The notes: a model not told the origin generated them from the sequence alone. 64,000 nucleotides of DNA from Ovis canadensis (GCF_042477335.2 NC_091245.1:36590501-36654500), one strand, 5' to 3'; numbered from the stretch's first letter, positions 9,926-22,029 are shown. A program made the numbers and translations.

Positions 9926-10905
9926 GAAGTATACTAAGCTTTTTAATATGTGTCAGGCACTGGACTATATGCTTTCTTTCCAGTCTCATTAACATAGCAG
10001 AAAGTGAAGAGGAACTAAAGACCCTCATGATGAGCCTGAAAGAGGAGAGTGAAAAAGCTGGCTTGAAACTCAATATTCAAAAAACTAAGATCATGGTACC
10101 TGGTCCATTCACGTCATGGAAAATAGAAGGGGAAGAAGTGGAAACAGTGTCAGATTTTATTTTCTTGGGCTTCAAAATCACTGTGGACAGTGACTGCAGC
10201 CGTAAAATAAAAAGATGCTTGCTTCTTGGGAGGAATGCTATGACAAACCTAGATAGCATATTAAAAAGCATAGATATCACTTTGCCATAAAAGGTCTGTC
10301 TAGTCAAAGCTATGGTTTTTCCAGTAGTCATGTACAGATATGAGAGTTTGACCGTAAAGAGGGCTGAGCACTGAAGAACTGATGCTCTCGAATTGTGGTA
10401 CTGGAGAAGACTCTTGAGAGTCCCTTGGACTCCAAGAAGATCAAACTGGAAGGACTGACATTGAAGCTAAAGCTCCAATACTTTGGCCACCTGCTGTGAA
10501 GAGCCAATTCATTGGAAAAGATCCTGATGCTGGGAAAGACTGAAGGCAAAAGGAGAAGGGGTGACAGAAAATGAGATTGTTGGATGGCATCACTGATACT
10601 ATGGACATGACTTTTGGCAAACTGCAGGAGATAGTGAAGGACAGGGAGGCCTGGTGTGCTGTAGTTCATGGGGTCGCCAAGAGTTGGACACAGCTTAGTG
10701 ACTGAAAAACAACAAGATCTCACAACTGCCAGGCAAAGGCAAAATGATTGTTCTCATCTTTTGGATGATGAAACCATAGTTCAGAGAGGGAAATTTACTT
10801 CCTCAAGCTCACTCAGTGAGTAAATGACAAAAGTAAGGACCTGAACCAAGTCCACAATCACTTTGGGCAGTAATCAAAGTCTCAAACTCTAAGGCCAGGT
10901 TATTT
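9926..10905 (-). repeat. MIR SINE split by a BovB insertion
   Basis: Left part (about 9926-9995) has AATATGTGTCAGGCACTGGA. The right part (about 10708-10905) has CTCACAACTGCCAGGCAAAG and TTGGATGATGAAACCATAG, then TTCCTCAAGCTCACTCAGTG. Together they restore antisense MIR order. Confidence 0.55.
9996..10707 (+). mobile_element. BovB (RTE) LINE 3' fragment
   Basis: 5'-truncated BovB. It begins at AGAAAGTGAAGAGGAACTAA, just downstream of the reverse transcriptase active site, and continues through the C-terminal coding part and 3' region to GGGGTCGCCAAGAGTTGGAC. The usual GACTGAACTGAA end is altered to GACTGAAAAACAACAA. The C-terminal frame is open from 10027 but stops at 10288-10290, so it is a dead copy. 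Inserted into a MIR. Confidence 0.95.
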
Positions 10906-11315
10906 TCTTGATGTTAACACTATCTCCTGCTCTCTGGAAGGCCTGCCAACTATTCTTCAACTACCCAATCTTTTCCATCCTTCTAGACATCTGGACATCT
11001 CAGGGCCCACCTCCCCACCAACTCCAGCCCATAGAGTTCCTGGTTTTGTTCCTTTCTGGTTTGGCTTACTCATTCACATCACTCCCATTGTCATCTGGGA
11101 CCCTGGGCTTCCCATGGGTAAGTCCTGCCTTTCCCACATCACTGTAATCCCTTTCAGCCTGAACTTACCTGTCCCTTGCATTGTAGGTCTCATGACTTGT
11201 TTAATAAATTATCCCAAATTAACCAAAATGTGGTTGTTGGGGGGGTCTCTGGGGGAGACCACAGTGTGTAGCACCCTCTTCTTTTCCTGAGTCTTGAACA
11301 CATTGAGAAATAAGC
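10906..11315. other. Unassigned sequence
   Basis: Pyrimidine-rich; the 79-codon open frame at 10908-11147 has no domain. Confidence 0.5.
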
Positions 11316-11532
11316 AAAATAGTGGCATTGTGAAAGTAGCTCAGTCGTGTCTGACTCTTTGTGACTCCACAGACTGTATAGTCCATGGAATTCTCCATAC
11401 CATAATACTGGAGTGGGTAGCCTTTCCCTTCTCCAGGGGCTCTTGCCAACCTAGGGATTGAACCCAGGTCTCCCCCCATTGCAGGCGGATTCTTTACCAG
11501 CTGAGCCACAAGGGAAGCCCAAAATAGTGGCA
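11316..11532 (-). mobile_element. Bov-tA SINE with 12-bp target-site duplication
   Basis: Antisense copy from AAGTAGCTCAGTCGTGTC to the head GCCACAAGGGAAGCCC. Flanked by AAAATAGTGGCA at 11316-11327 and 11521-11532. Confidence 0.97.
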
Positions 11533-12029
11533 GTCAAAAGTTCAACTTTAGTGCCTGAACTGATAGATCAGAGGATCAAACTGGCTTTCCTAGCACTGAA
11601 AACAAAAACCCTGGCAGCATAGGTTCAGTTATAACTCATTAACTGTGGGAGGCAGGCTTAGGTGACACTCACAGTGTGGTTAAGCAGAAGAGAAATCAAC
11701 TGGGGAAAAAAGGGAGAACTCCCAGTTATTCTTACACAGTTTTTTCATAGCATCTTGACATCTCTCCCAGGATACAGCAATTCCATAAGAAAATGGACAA
11801 AGAATATAAATATCTCAAAGTGTAAGGAAAAGATATTCCCTTCTAACAGTGTTTAATAGCTCACCAACTTTCCATGCATTCTACATTTATTGAGTTGAAA
11901 AGAAGAAAGAGTGACAGCATTGTTTATAAGACCTCTGTGAGTATCTGAAAAACATAAAAGACTCATAGTCATAATAATAACAATAATAATTATTTTTATT
12001 ATATTGATCACTCACTATTTTTAGAAATT
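11533..12029. other. Unassigned sequence
   Basis: No recognised repeat. An ATAATAATAACAATAATAAT patch lies near 11970. Confidence 0.5.
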
Positions 12030-12180
12030 ATGCTATGCTTCAGATTGCTATAATTACCGTATGTTCAATCCCCATTATACAGATGAGGCTTACCAAAATT
12101 AAATTTCCAGGGTCACAGATCAACTAAATGGTACAGTCAAGACTTAAATCCAATTTTTCTAACTCTACAGTCTCCTAATG
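12030..12180 (-). repeat. MIR SINE fragment
   Basis: CCCCATTATACAGATGAGGC, CCAGGGTCACAGATCAACTA and TCTAACTCTACAGTC follow antisense MIR. Confidence 0.55.
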
Positions 12181-12399
12181 AAGATAGCCTATACGTAGCC
12201 ATTACTACTGCTGCATACAAAATAAATAATTCTAAGACATGTGACCTTTACGTATAATTCTCACATGCATAGCACAACAACTCTCTTCAAATATGGTTTA
12301 CAGAGGTTATGGGTTTTTTTCTTAATGTCTGATGAAGTGATTATCAACATCAATGGCAAATATATACACAGGCTTAATAAAGGCAGTTACTGTATCATT

Positions 12400-12600
12400 T
12401 AAGTGTGATGTCCTTGAAGTCCAAAGACCCAGTCTTAAAAGCCAGCTTAGAAACTTACCAGCCACAGAGGGCTATTTTGAATAAATTACTTAACATGCTA
12501 GATCTATTTTAAAAACAGAATAATTAAACCTTCCATAATGTTGTTACAAAGACTAAAATAGATGGTCTACATAAAGTATGCAGCACAAAGTAAATACAGA
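12400..12600 (+). repeat. MIR SINE fragment
   Basis: AAACTTACCAGCCACAGAGG, AAATTACTTAACATGCTAGA and GTATGCAGCACAAAGTAAAT resemble sense MIR. Degraded. Confidence 0.45.
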
Positions 12601-13325
12601 AGAAATTACTACTAAGAGGAAGGCAAACTGTGAGGTGAGGGAGAATGAGGCAGAGAAGGAACAATAGTCAAACTCCGTCTCTGTCGTATGTTTACAGGAC
12701 GAGAATCGAGGGAGGAAAAGGAGGGAGGTGGAAGGAAGCAGAAGCAAAAGCAAGAACATGTCAATGTAAACTGTTTACACAGCACTGAGGGCATTGTAAT
12801 TGCAGGAACCATGTGTTATTGGCTGTCTCACCAGTAACTAGCAGAGTGTATAACTCAGAGCAGGAACCCCATTAAACGCATGAGAGACAAGACCAGCCAG
12901 TCTCAAGATCGTCCCAGACCCACTGTACTTTTCAACTTCTCTGCTCCTCCCTGACTCTCCATCTGACCTAAATTATGGTACCTTTTTTTTTTTTTTTACC
13001 AATGACATCAGCAAAGAAGACTACAATCCTCTCCCCTGTCACCACTGCCTAAGGTCATTTGGAGCGACCAGTCATCACTACGGCAGGATGCTTACAATTT
13101 CTGGACCTCAGCTTCCTCAACTGTAAAATAAAGGATGGCCAATAGCTGTTCCTCAAGGATTTGGGTAGGAATATAATAATCAAAGTATTTAAACTGTTTG
13201 GCAAATTCATGGTCCTTCCTTACACACTTGTGCATCCTTCACAATAATCCTATAAGGTGGAAAGTAGGGCTCGTGTAGAGGGGCAAGTATTCATTGTTTA
13301 GTTAATGTGTCCCAACCCTTCCTAC
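12601..13325. other. Mostly unassigned; faint MIR near 13095-13200
   Basis: ACCTCAGCTTCCTCAACTGT near 13106 is MIR-like. A T-run is present near 12983-12997. The rest is unassigned. Confidence 0.4.
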
Positions 13326-13597
13326 TGTGTTGTTGCTGTTCAAGCATTCAGTCATGTCTGACTCTTTGTAACTTCATGGACTGTAGCATGCCAGGCTTCC
13401 CTCTCCTTCACTATCTCCTTCAGTATGCTCAGACTTATGCCCATTGAGTCGATCATGCCATCCAACCTTCTACCCTCTTATCATCCCCTTCTCCTCCTGC
13501 CCTCAATCTTTCCCAGCATCAGGGTCTTTGCCAGTGAGTCATCTCTATGCATCAGGTGGCCAAAGTATTGGAGCTTCAGCTTCAGTATCAGTACTTA
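13326..13597 (-). mobile_element. BovB 3' fragment
   Basis: Antisense BovB tail: TCAGTCATGTCTGACTC, ATCATGCCATCCAACCTTCT, CTCAATCTTTCCCAGCATCA and GGTGGCCAAAGTATTGGAGC. 5'-truncated. It supplies part of the 174-codon open frame at 13444-13968, which is therefore not a gene. Confidence 0.88.
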
Positions 13598-14954
13598 GCA
13601 TAATCTGTTCTGTGACTGTTGAGTTTAAGCTAACCCACAGGACTTTTTCTGTTTGCAAACAATATAGATGCTTAAGCATACATATTTTAAAGTCTCTTGA
13701 AGGAATGGTATTAATTCCTGACTTAATATTGTATTTCATGATTATAACATTTTCAATGTCTTTTTTTAATTTGGCCCTCAGCCCTATCAGACACGTCTTA
13801 GTGTCTGAACAACAACAGCTTATCATGATGAAGCAGAGCAGGCACAATGAAGAAACACTCCAGAGTGATTGCAGGTCCTGCCTTCACCACTTGGTTAACT
13901 GCAAACCTGGGGCCAAACCCAATTCCCTTGATACAGAAGCCCAGATTCTGTCCAGTGTCTCACATTAGGGGGAAAGAAGTGACGAACGTGGCAGTACCTC
14001 CAAAAGGGGACCATAGTGAGGGCATCTCTCTGGCACCACAAAATTACTTAACAGTGAGGACAACCTAACAGATGAGATCTTCAGCTTCCTGTAATTGTGA
14101 AGGGGAGATGCCGTTAGTCTCATCTTACAGTGACAGCCCTTCCTCCCAACTCCTGTGGAAGTGGGGAGACTTCCACAGACTCGGAGAGCTCAGAGAGGAA
14201 GTTCTCGATTACCCTGGTGAACAGAACATGAGCTCCCCAGTCCTAGGGTCTCCAGCTGCACTGCCAGGGTCTGCTGGGGAGGTGAAGAAGTCTCAGCCTG
14301 ACTCACCGTCTCAGTGTCTTTTACCTCTCTCATGGACTGAACCTCTGCCTCAGATTTCCATTCAAAGAGTTTTGCCATGAATAATAAACAGTTTGAAAAT
14401 CACAAATCTTGTCCATGCTCTCAATTGATATTCTAATCTTCTTTACAGCATCTTCAAGAACGTGTCCAAAGAACCTGACATTCCCCACTGGTGGGAACAT
14501 GGCAACTTCAGGAAGCAGTTCATGTCATCTTCAGCTGTTCGGAATTTCTTCGCTGTGTTAAGCAGTGATCAGTCCTGCCATGAAGCTTATTGCTCTTTGG
14601 TCTCAAGTTAGGGTGATATTCAAAATATTAACAACCTGCCGGGCTGACACAGTACCTGCCATCTGTGTATCAGCCCTGGTCCAAGTCAAGCCCTAAGGCC
14701 ATACAGAACAGGTGTAATTGCTTATCTGCAGGAGACCCTTTTAGTAAGGTGAGTGGGGCTGGAGGGAGGTAGGGCATCTCAGTTCAAGGCACCTCATGAT
14801 TGGCTGGGATTCCCATGACACTCCCTTTCCATGAGCGTTCCTTGCTCTGAGCTGCTTTTTAGACTCCAGGCAAATCTGAAGAAATATATTTTGATCTTCA
14901 CTAATGCTGATGTCACCAGCAGATATCTAGTGTGGTAAGGGGGAAGAAAATGAC
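13598..14954. other. Unassigned sequence
   Basis: No repeat recognised over 1.3 kb. Moderate GC at 13850-14400. No splice-bounded exon could be supported. Confidence 0.5.
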
Positions 14955-15125
14955 AGTTTATTCATTCATTAAACCATTATCCATCCTATCTATCTATATA
15001 TTGTATTTAATGTTATGCAAGACCCTTTGCCAGGTGCTGGAGATACACATGTATATTAAACAGATATGTCTTCATCCTCCAAGAAATTCAAAGTTTACAG
15101 GCAAATATTTAGAATATAATAAAAT
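14955..15125 (-). repeat. L2 3'-end fragment
   Basis: ATTCATTCATTAAACC, GCCAGGTGCTGGAGATACAC and CTTCATCCTCCAAGAAATTC follow antisense L2 (CCAGGCACTGTGCTAGGCGC, CCCTCAGGGAGCTTACAG). Confidence 0.5.
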
Positions 15126-15295
15126 TGCTTTTGAACCCTAGCTTCACAAACTAAGGACAGTGACTTAACCTCCCTCGGTTTGTTTATTCATTTGTAAAAT
15201 AGTAATGCCTGTCTCATAGGATCATTGTGGTTTTAAGATGAGGTAACAAACTTAAAGACTCTAGCACTTTATAAACGGTGGTAGTTTTTCTTTTT
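15126..15295 (+). repeat. MIR SINE fragment
   Basis: GACAGTGACTTAACCTCCCT, TCATTTGTAAAATAGTAATG and TCATAGGATCATTGTGG are in MIR order. Confidence 0.65.
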
Positions 15296-15394
15296 CTTTT
15301 TATCAGTGTCACTTAAAAGCCTCTATTACAGTGGGTGGCTTATGTTAGGGTTTCAGAAGTGCTGGTTTCCTTCTTTTACATTTAATTCTTATTA

Positions 15395-16445
15395 TTACTA
15401 AAATTTTATAGTAAATCTTAGGTTACATCTATATAAAGTATATATGTGTGGATGCACATCCTTGTAACCACAATACAGTTCAATCCAAAGAACACTTCCA
15501 AGACTGAAAATTTCCCTCAAAACTCTTCCCAATCAATATCCACTACCCCTCTCCAAAGATAAACACTTTCAGACTGCTATCACCATCCATTAGTTTTGTT
15601 TATTCTTGCCCTTTACTAAATGGAACTATGAAGTGTGCAGTCTTCTAAATCAACCTTCTTCCATTCATTATTATGTCTAGAGATTTGTCCATGTCATTAT
15701 GAACAGCAATATGTCACATTCTTATTACTGTGTTCTTTCGCATCATATAAATTCACTCATCTTTTCCACTGCCATTAGACATTTGAGTTATTTGATTTGG
15801 CTATAATGAATAAAACTGCTATAAAAACATTCTTGTACCTGTCTTTTGGTGCACATGTGCATTCACTTTTTTGGAGTATCTATCTAGGGGGTCTTAAAGG
15901 AAACATAAGTTTATCCCTAGCATATTCTGCCAGTCATTTTTCCAACTTATCTATACCAATTCCCATTCTTAGCAGCAATGTGTAAGAGGTTGACATTGTC
16001 ACCAACATTTTTTATTGCTCACTCTAGCCAATTAGATGGATGTGTGCTGAAATACTATTGTGATTTTCATTTGCATTTTGCTGATAAGTAATGATGTTGA
16101 ATAACTTTGCAAATGGTTATTGACCATTTGTCTGTCCTTCTTATGAAATAACTGTTCAAATCTCCAGCTCATTTTGAAATTGTGGTATTTTTCTTTTGTT
16201 GTTTGGTTGACCTGTAAGAACTGGTTGTGTCTTCTGGATATAAATTATTTCTGTAGAATTCTATCCAAGTGTGTGACTTGAATATTCACTCTCTTAATGG
16301 CTTTTAATGTACATAAATTCTTAATTTTAATAAATTTCAACTTATTAATCTTTTATATTATGATATATACCTTTTTATCTTAAATATTTTACTGATCTTC
16401 CTTTGAGTTTTAAATGAAGAGCTTATACACAATTTTTAAACTCTT
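15395..16445 (-). repeat. Ancient L1M LINE fragment
   Basis: About 1 kb of antisense L1 3' sequence. Signatures include TGGCTATAATGAATAAAACT, GTCATTTTTCCAACTTATC, TGTGATTTTCATTTGCATTT, TAATGATGTTGAATAACTTT and the ORF2-derived TTCAAATCTCCAGCTCATTT. Diverged and non-coding. Confidence 0.78.
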
Positions 16446-16843
16446 GGTCCTAGGATAAGTGTCCAGCCCTCATTCTAGTCTTTTAAAAGAAACTATCAAT
16501 AAACTTTATAGATAGCATGATGGAAGCAGAACCTCACTAGACTCAAGAAAAAGTAGTTATTTCCATAGGCCCTTTGACTACTTCATTCAGTCAAAAGACT
16601 AAAGAGTAGTTTAGCATAATAATTCAAAGCAGGAATCTATGATTTGTTATGTGAGTTTAATGTCTAATTTTTATATTCCTAGAACTTGAGTTCTGGTTTA
16701 CATTAAATTGCAAAGAGCACTATTTAACTAGAATTGGATGATAGCAATGCTGTTTGATCATCAAGTTTTCTCTCCTCCAGGCTGAGCAATCATCAACCCT
16801 TCAACTGCATTATGGGCACCCACCAAGCCGACTGCTCTTCTCT
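16446..16843. other. Unassigned AT-rich sequence
   Basis: No recognised family. Confidence 0.5.
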
Positions 16844-16975
16844 GGGGGTGATTCAGTCACTATGCCGTGTCCAACTCCTGCAACCCTACGGACTATAACC
16901 CGCCAGGCCTCTCTGTCCATGGGATTCTCCAGGCAAGAACACTGCAGTGGTTTGCCATTTCCTTCTCCAACTCTT
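16844..16975 (-). mobile_element. Bov-tA SINE, truncated
   Basis: Antisense body from GTGATTCAGTCACTATGCCG through CTCCAGGCAAGAACACTGCA to CATTTCCTTCTCCAACTC. The tRNA-like head is missing. Confidence 0.88.
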
Positions 16976-17189
16976 CTGTGGGTACCTTGCAAATTTTAAT
17001 GACCTTAAAATTAGTTGTTCAAAAGTGACTTCAACAATGCAGGTAGGTTTGCTCCTTGATTGATGTAAATTTGGCTCACTTCAGGATGTATTTGTCTTTT
17101 CAGAAATATCATATTAAATTTTCAGAAATATATATAAATAGTTTGGTTTATATTAAACCCAAGTTTAATTAAACTCTTCGCCTGTTTTT

Positions 17190-17375
17190 CTCTGACTTTA
17201 GTGTACATGTAAAGATCACCTGGATGCTTGTTAGATTTCTGGATCTCAACTTAAAGATCCAAATTCAGTAGATCTATCATGTGGCTCCAAAAATCTGCAT
17301 TTTCTAACAATCTCCCCCACCACCAGTAATTCTAGTTTGGGTGATTTGGGGGCTGTAACTTTGAGAAATTCTGCT
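17190..17375 (+). repeat. MER5A-like hAT (Charlie) fragment
   Basis: GATCACCTGGATGCTTGTTA, AAATTCAGTAGATCTATCAT, AATCTGCATTTTCTAACAAT and AACTTTGAGAAATTCTGC follow the non-autonomous hAT element MER5A. Confidence 0.65.
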
Positions 17376-17845
17376 TTAAATCTTTCTCACAGAGGTTTTA
17401 GTTAAGTCTTATCTCCTAATGGTGTTTTCTGTCCGTTTGGATTTGAGGGTTCAAGTTCATAACTTTGCATCGATTCCTCTTAAATTCACCAGTGAGAAAC
17501 TGTGGTGAAGAAAACACAAAGCATGGGCTTTGGAGATAAGAAGACTTGTATTCAAAACCTCCTCTGCAAATGCTGGCCTGAGTTTCAATTCCCTCAACTG
17601 CAGAATAACAGAACACGTTCTTCCTGTGTTGTCGCAACTATCAGATAATCAACTTGCTGTAGCTACACGGTGTGGGGCTTACCGAAGGTGTTCCATTTAT
17701 ATTGTCTCTTTAAGAACATCCCCTTACTATTCCAGCATATGGACACCTTGGGGAAAACTTATATTACTACCCAATTAATTAATTCTTATTTCCAGCCTCC
17801 TGTCACTTGAAAATTTTGTTGACATTTTACCTCTATCTTCCTCTC
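17376..17845. other. Unassigned sequence
   Basis: A faint MIR-like segment is possible at 17515-17610 (GGGCTTTGGAGATAAGAAGA). Otherwise nothing is recognised. Confidence 0.4.
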
Positions 17846-18015
17846 AGTCAGTGATGCCCAACCAGATGTGCATATGAAATTCCTCTGGGAGCATTTAAAA
17901 GTGCCAGATCCCTGGAATAAAAACCTCCAGAAGTCGAGCCTGGGAAAGAACTGGCTTCAAAAGCTCCCCAGATTATTTTTGATATACACCCTGATTAAAG
18001 AATCACTGATCTAAA
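17846..18015 (+). repeat. MER5A-like hAT fragment
   Basis: CAGTGATGCCCAACCAGATG, CTCTGGGAGCATTTAAAAGT, CCAGATCCCTGGAATAAAAA and TTAAAGAATCACTGATC follow the MER5A outline, including near-terminal CAGTGATG / AATCACTG. Confidence 0.65.
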
Positions 18016-18039
18016 TAACTAATCATACTGTGGTTTACT

Positions 18040-18160
18040 ATATATCAAAAACCACAAAATGCGCTGACCTTTTGAGCCATCAATACTCACTCCTAGAAGT
18101 GGATGCTGAGGAAATAATCCTAGATGAGGAAAAAGACCGGATTACAAGGATGCTTAATAC
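18040..18160 (+). repeat. Possible L1M fragment
   Basis: CTTTTGAGCCATCAATACTC, ACTCCTAGAAGTGGATGC and GAGGAAATAATCCTAGATGA resemble the L1 segment with CCAGCAATTCCACTTCTAGG and AGAAATAATC. Confidence 0.4.
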
Positions 18161-18380
18161 AAATCTCTTTGTAAGTAGAATAAGAAGGAGGAACAGGAAA
18201 AGGAGAAGGCAGAAGGATTGAAGAAGTTGAAGGAAAAGGAGTGGTGAAAGGAAAGAAATTTATTGCCCAACAGTGGGCCACCAGGCACCCCAAAAAAGTG
18301 AATAAAATGTGGCACTACTTCCTGCTCAGTATCACACAGCCCAAAAACAGACTGCTGCATTTTTTAATAGTGATTTTGCT

Positions 18381-18557
18381 GGGCTTCCCAGGTGGCTCAG
18401 TGGTAAAGAATCCACCTGCCAATACAGGAGACACAAGAGACATGAGTTCAGAAAAGGCAATACTTTCTAGTGTTCTTGCCTGGAAAATTCCAAGGACAGA
18501 GGGGCCTGGTTGGCTATAGTCCATTGGGTTGCTAAGAGTCAGACATGACTGAGCACT
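18381..18557 (+). mobile_element. Bov-tA SINE
   Basis: GGGCTTCCCAGGTGGCTCAG head, then an internal deletion removing the box B-like segment and its downstream flank. The body CTAGTGTTCTTGCCTGG and end TCAGACATGACTGAGCA follow. Confidence 0.95.
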
Positions 18558-18827
18558 GAGTGCATTAGACACGAGAATCTAATGTGCTACATATGAGAGA
18601 TATAATCATGTTTTTTCTTGTTTAAAGCATAACTATGGGGGAAACACAATAAATCATTGGTAACAATTTTAACAGTAAGATGATAGTTTATTTTATGTTA
18701 ATACGTTTTCTAATGTTTTCTATAAAAACATTCTTCTTAAATAAAACTTTAAAAATAAATGTTCTTTTTCCTGATAGGTTTTACATTAAAACAATGAATA
18801 CATACTGCTATAGACTCTCCAAGTCAA

Positions 18828-19043
18828 TGTTGTTGTTGTTTAGTGGTTAGGTCCTGTCTGACTCTTTGCAACCCCATGGACCATAGCCCACCAGGCTTCT
18901 CTGTCCATGAGATTTCCCAGTCAAGAATACTGGAGTGGGTTTCCATTTCCTACTCCAGGAGATCTTCCCAGCCCAGGGACCAAACCTGGATCTCCTGCAT
19001 TGGCAGTCAGATTTTTTACTGCTGAGCCACTAGGGAGGCCCCT
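18828..19043 (-). mobile_element. Bov-tA SINE
   Basis: Antisense, starting with a TTG run (TGTTGTTGTTG) and ending at the head GCCACTAGGGAGGCCC. A diverged duplication (TCCAAGTCAAT before, CTCAAGGTCAAT after) flanks it. Confidence 0.95.
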
Positions 19044-19107
19044 CAAGGTCAATATTCCTCCATTAATCAAAATTATTTGGCCACCCTCATTTCATCTAAG
19101 GAGATTA

Positions 19108-19660
19108 TCTGTTTATTGAGAACAGGCTAAGTACAAGTGCTATGTTAGGAATTCTTATGGACATTATTTCAGATGATCTTCACAACAGTCTCATGTAATG
19201 TGTACTATTATTATTCCCCTTTTGCAGATGAGAAAAATGAGACCTAGGTACATTAAGTAACTTGAAAAGAAAAAAGTTAGTCACTCAGTCATATCTGACT
19301 TTTTGCGACCCCATGGACTGTAGCCCACCAGGCTTCTCTGTCAATGGGATTCCCCAGGCAAGAATATTGGAGTGGGTAGCCATTCCCTTCTTCAGGGTAT
19401 CTTCCCAACCCAGGGATCAAACTCAGGTCTCTTGCATTGCAGGCAGATTCTTTACTGTCTGAACAATCCAAGGTCAAGATAGAGCAGAGAGTACATGAGA
19501 TAGATCTGTATTCTCAGACAACTGTGGGTGAACCTGCAAGTATCTCAAAATAAAAAGTTTAATTTTTTTTTTAAGACAAGTGATTGGCAGAGCAGGGATT
19601 CACATGTGACCCTGAGTGACTCCAGCTCCTACACTTCTTCAGTCATACGAGTACTAAATT
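19108..19660 (-). repeat. MIR SINE interrupted by a Bov-tA and an L1-tail-like stub
   Basis: The left part ends with the section TTTTGCAGATGAGAAAAATG...TTAAGTAACTTG (to 19264). CCAAGGTCAAG resumes at about 19471. After a second inserted stretch (about 19484-19578, with GTATCTCAAAATAAAAAGTT as in L1 tails) the MIR continues with TTGGCAGAGCAGGGATTCAC. Confidence 0.6.
19265..19470 (-). mobile_element. Bov-tA SINE inside MIR
   Basis: Antisense from AAGTTAGTCACTCAGTCATA to ATTCTTTACTGTCTGAACAA. The terminal head is missing and no target-site duplication is visible. Confidence 0.94.
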
Positions 19661-20462
19661 GGTCCCACTTTGCTGTCCTCTGATCTCTCCTTCTGCACCT
19701 TGTCCACTAAGATACTGAGTAACATTTCACAACTTTGCGAAAGTCCAACCCATTATGCTTTACAGTGTGACTGCTTGCTCTGTTCGTGAAGGCCTTTTGC
19801 TGGATCTACTAGAAGCAGCAGGGGCTAGCCTATGGGTTTCGGTGCCAAGAAGGAGCAGAATAAAGGAGGTAAGAGTCAATGGGCATTTTGCCTGACTAAG
19901 GACTCTGGGATTGGACCCTCAATAGATATGCAAATTGAATTCTGTGTAATTTGTGCTTTTCAATAACCTCAGCATGTGTTGGATGTGTACAAAAAGAACT
20001 GTAAAATAAAATTGCAGACAAAAAGGGGAGTCAGAACATAGAAAGGGGAAGAATCGGTTTATTCCACAAGCCAAACAAAGGGTCATAATAAATTCGCCAG
20101 CCATTAGTTTTTTGGTTGCATGGAACAAAGAGCTTGAAATGAAATGGGGTGGGGGGGAAATCACAGTTAACTGTTACACGGCTGGCCTGCTTCCATTTGG
20201 CTGACCAAATAGATCACGGGATGAGCCCAGGAGTGGCCTAGGGGCATTTGCACCTCTATGGGACAGCCCCCATCAGTTTGCAACCCAGCTGTGGCTCTTT
20301 CATATGGTCAGATGCCACTGGGGCAATTTTTCCTTAGGAAAGCAGGTAATAAAAAGATCCAGTTTTGTTTTAATCAGCAATCAGTTCATCCATAGTTACA
20401 TGCTTCCAAAAGAATTATAAAATATACAGAGGATGAAAAAAGAAATGCAGAGATGTAAAGTT

Positions 20463-20466
<4 letters not shown>
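19661..20466. other. Unassigned sequence
   Basis: No recognised repeat; an eight-base G-run is present near 20150. Confidence 0.5.

Positions 20467-20507
<41 letters not shown>
20467..20507 (+). repeat. (GA)n microsatellite
   Basis: About 40 bp of uninterrupted GA repeat, followed 9 bases later by a 12-base A-run. Confidence 0.98.
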
Positions 20508-20509
<2 letters not shown>

Positions 20510-20948
20510 TGCAAAAAAAAAAAACCTGACAGAGAAGCAGGAAAGAAAAGAATAGAGAAAAACTGGCAGAGAAAGTTGATAATAATGATCAGAGACACTG
20601 TTGTTGCCAGTGCTGCCTTTGCCACCAGCAGTGCCATCATTTTTTGGTATTAGCTATGGCCTCAAACCTAAGGGCAGCATTCCCCTAAGAACAGAGCTCT
20701 GCCAGCTCTACACACACCTCCCAGGAGCCCTGTGAAGATTGCTATGAAACTGTTGTCCTGGTTGAGCATGTCTTAACCACTGAACTTCCAACCTTAGTTC
20801 TTAGCTATTTGAACATCCTTCCAATAGGCTCCAAGGTCCTTGACAATGAAGTCTAGAGTTCAGATACATATCCTAAATGACAAGCATCAGACCAGACCCA
20901 TTTTAGATACTTAAACAATATTTAAAAAGTGAATGAGTGTGTTTTAAA
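20508..20948. other. Unassigned; possible weak L2 3' end
   Basis: GGCTCCAAGGTCCTTGACAA and CAATATTTAAAAAGTGAATG near 20828-20935 faintly resemble the L2 3' end. Confidence 0.35.
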
Positions 20949-20998
20949 TGGATGAATGGATAGATGGATGGATGGGTGGATGGACGGATGGATGGATA
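20949..20998 (+). repeat. Imperfect (GATG)n repeat
   Basis: Tetranucleotide GGAT/GATG units with GATA, GGTG and GACG variants. Confidence 0.93.
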
Positions 20999-21009
20999 CC
21001 AGACACCCT

Positions 21010-21085
21010 AATACTCACATGAGCCCAGTAGGTTAGCTGTTATTAATCTCATTTTACAAATGAGGAAAGTAACATCCAGGGAAAT
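21010..21085 (-). repeat. Short MIR remnant
   Basis: GTTATTAATCTCATTTTACA followed by AATGAGGAAAGTAACA matches the antisense MIR section (CCCCATTTTACAGATGAGG). Confidence 0.45.
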
Positions 21086-22029
21086 CCAAATCTATCTGAT
21101 TCTTTATCCTGTAAAACAGCAAACAGTTTCTCAGACATATTGAGAAACAGAGGAGTACAAAGGTTGGGAGAGGTTTAGGGAACAAATGAATAGGGGAAAA
21201 GGAAGGAAATGGGAGGAGGAAAGATGAGGGAGAAGTTGGTGCAGAGCAAAAAGGGGTCCTGCTTGAGGCCCTCAAAATAGAGGGCAGGGCTTTAGCTTTG
21301 TTTGAAAAATAAGTAATAAAGTCTGGGGTGAGCACAAGCCAGGACTGGATGACATCATATTAGCATAGAATCAGGAGTTTAAGGGAGACTCCTAAATCCT
21401 GTTTGGCTCTGACAGCAGGTGGACTGGGGTTGGGGATTTGCAAACTGGCCAAGGTCATCCGTGGTAGCCCTAATGCAAAGTGAATGTCAACAGAGATTTG
21501 ATAATAAACAGAAGTGCTCAGAGATTCTGGTGTCCACATTCACAAGAGGAACATAGGAAGGCAGTTTTGCATGAGTGAGGCTGGATCAACGTTGCTCTTA
21601 AAGACCTAAGTCCCATGGACCCTGCTTGCCATAATTTTCAGAGTAATATGATTTTTGACAAATTCATTAAGCAATAAGACATGACAGACTGTAAATTGCT
21701 CTGCTGTTAATTTACGTCCACTATATTGTTAGGCACACAGCCAAAACTTGGTCCTATCTGAAAGCAGAGATATAAATTGCTGTTGTGCAACCACAATCTG
21801 GAAAGCTTTGTAAGGATCAGAGAATGATCAAATGCCTGACTCCTCAACACTGAATGAGAATTCAGCCCCTTACTCGGGCCTCAACTTCCCCTGAGTGCCC
21901 ACTCTGGTACAGCCACGTTCCCTGAGGAGAGCTTATCAGAGCATTGGGAATATAGACAGCTTTCTTTCTATAAAGGGATGGGCTCTGCAACAAAGGTACA
22001 ACATCATTATTTACAGAGTACAGAAAAAG
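21086..22029. other. Unassigned sequence
   Basis: Purine-rich at 21130-21260. No recognised family over about 0.9 kb. Confidence 0.5.

Noticed and set aside
13444..13968. 174-codon open frame on the plus strand
   Set aside because: Its first part is antisense BovB tail and the rest has no recognisable domain.
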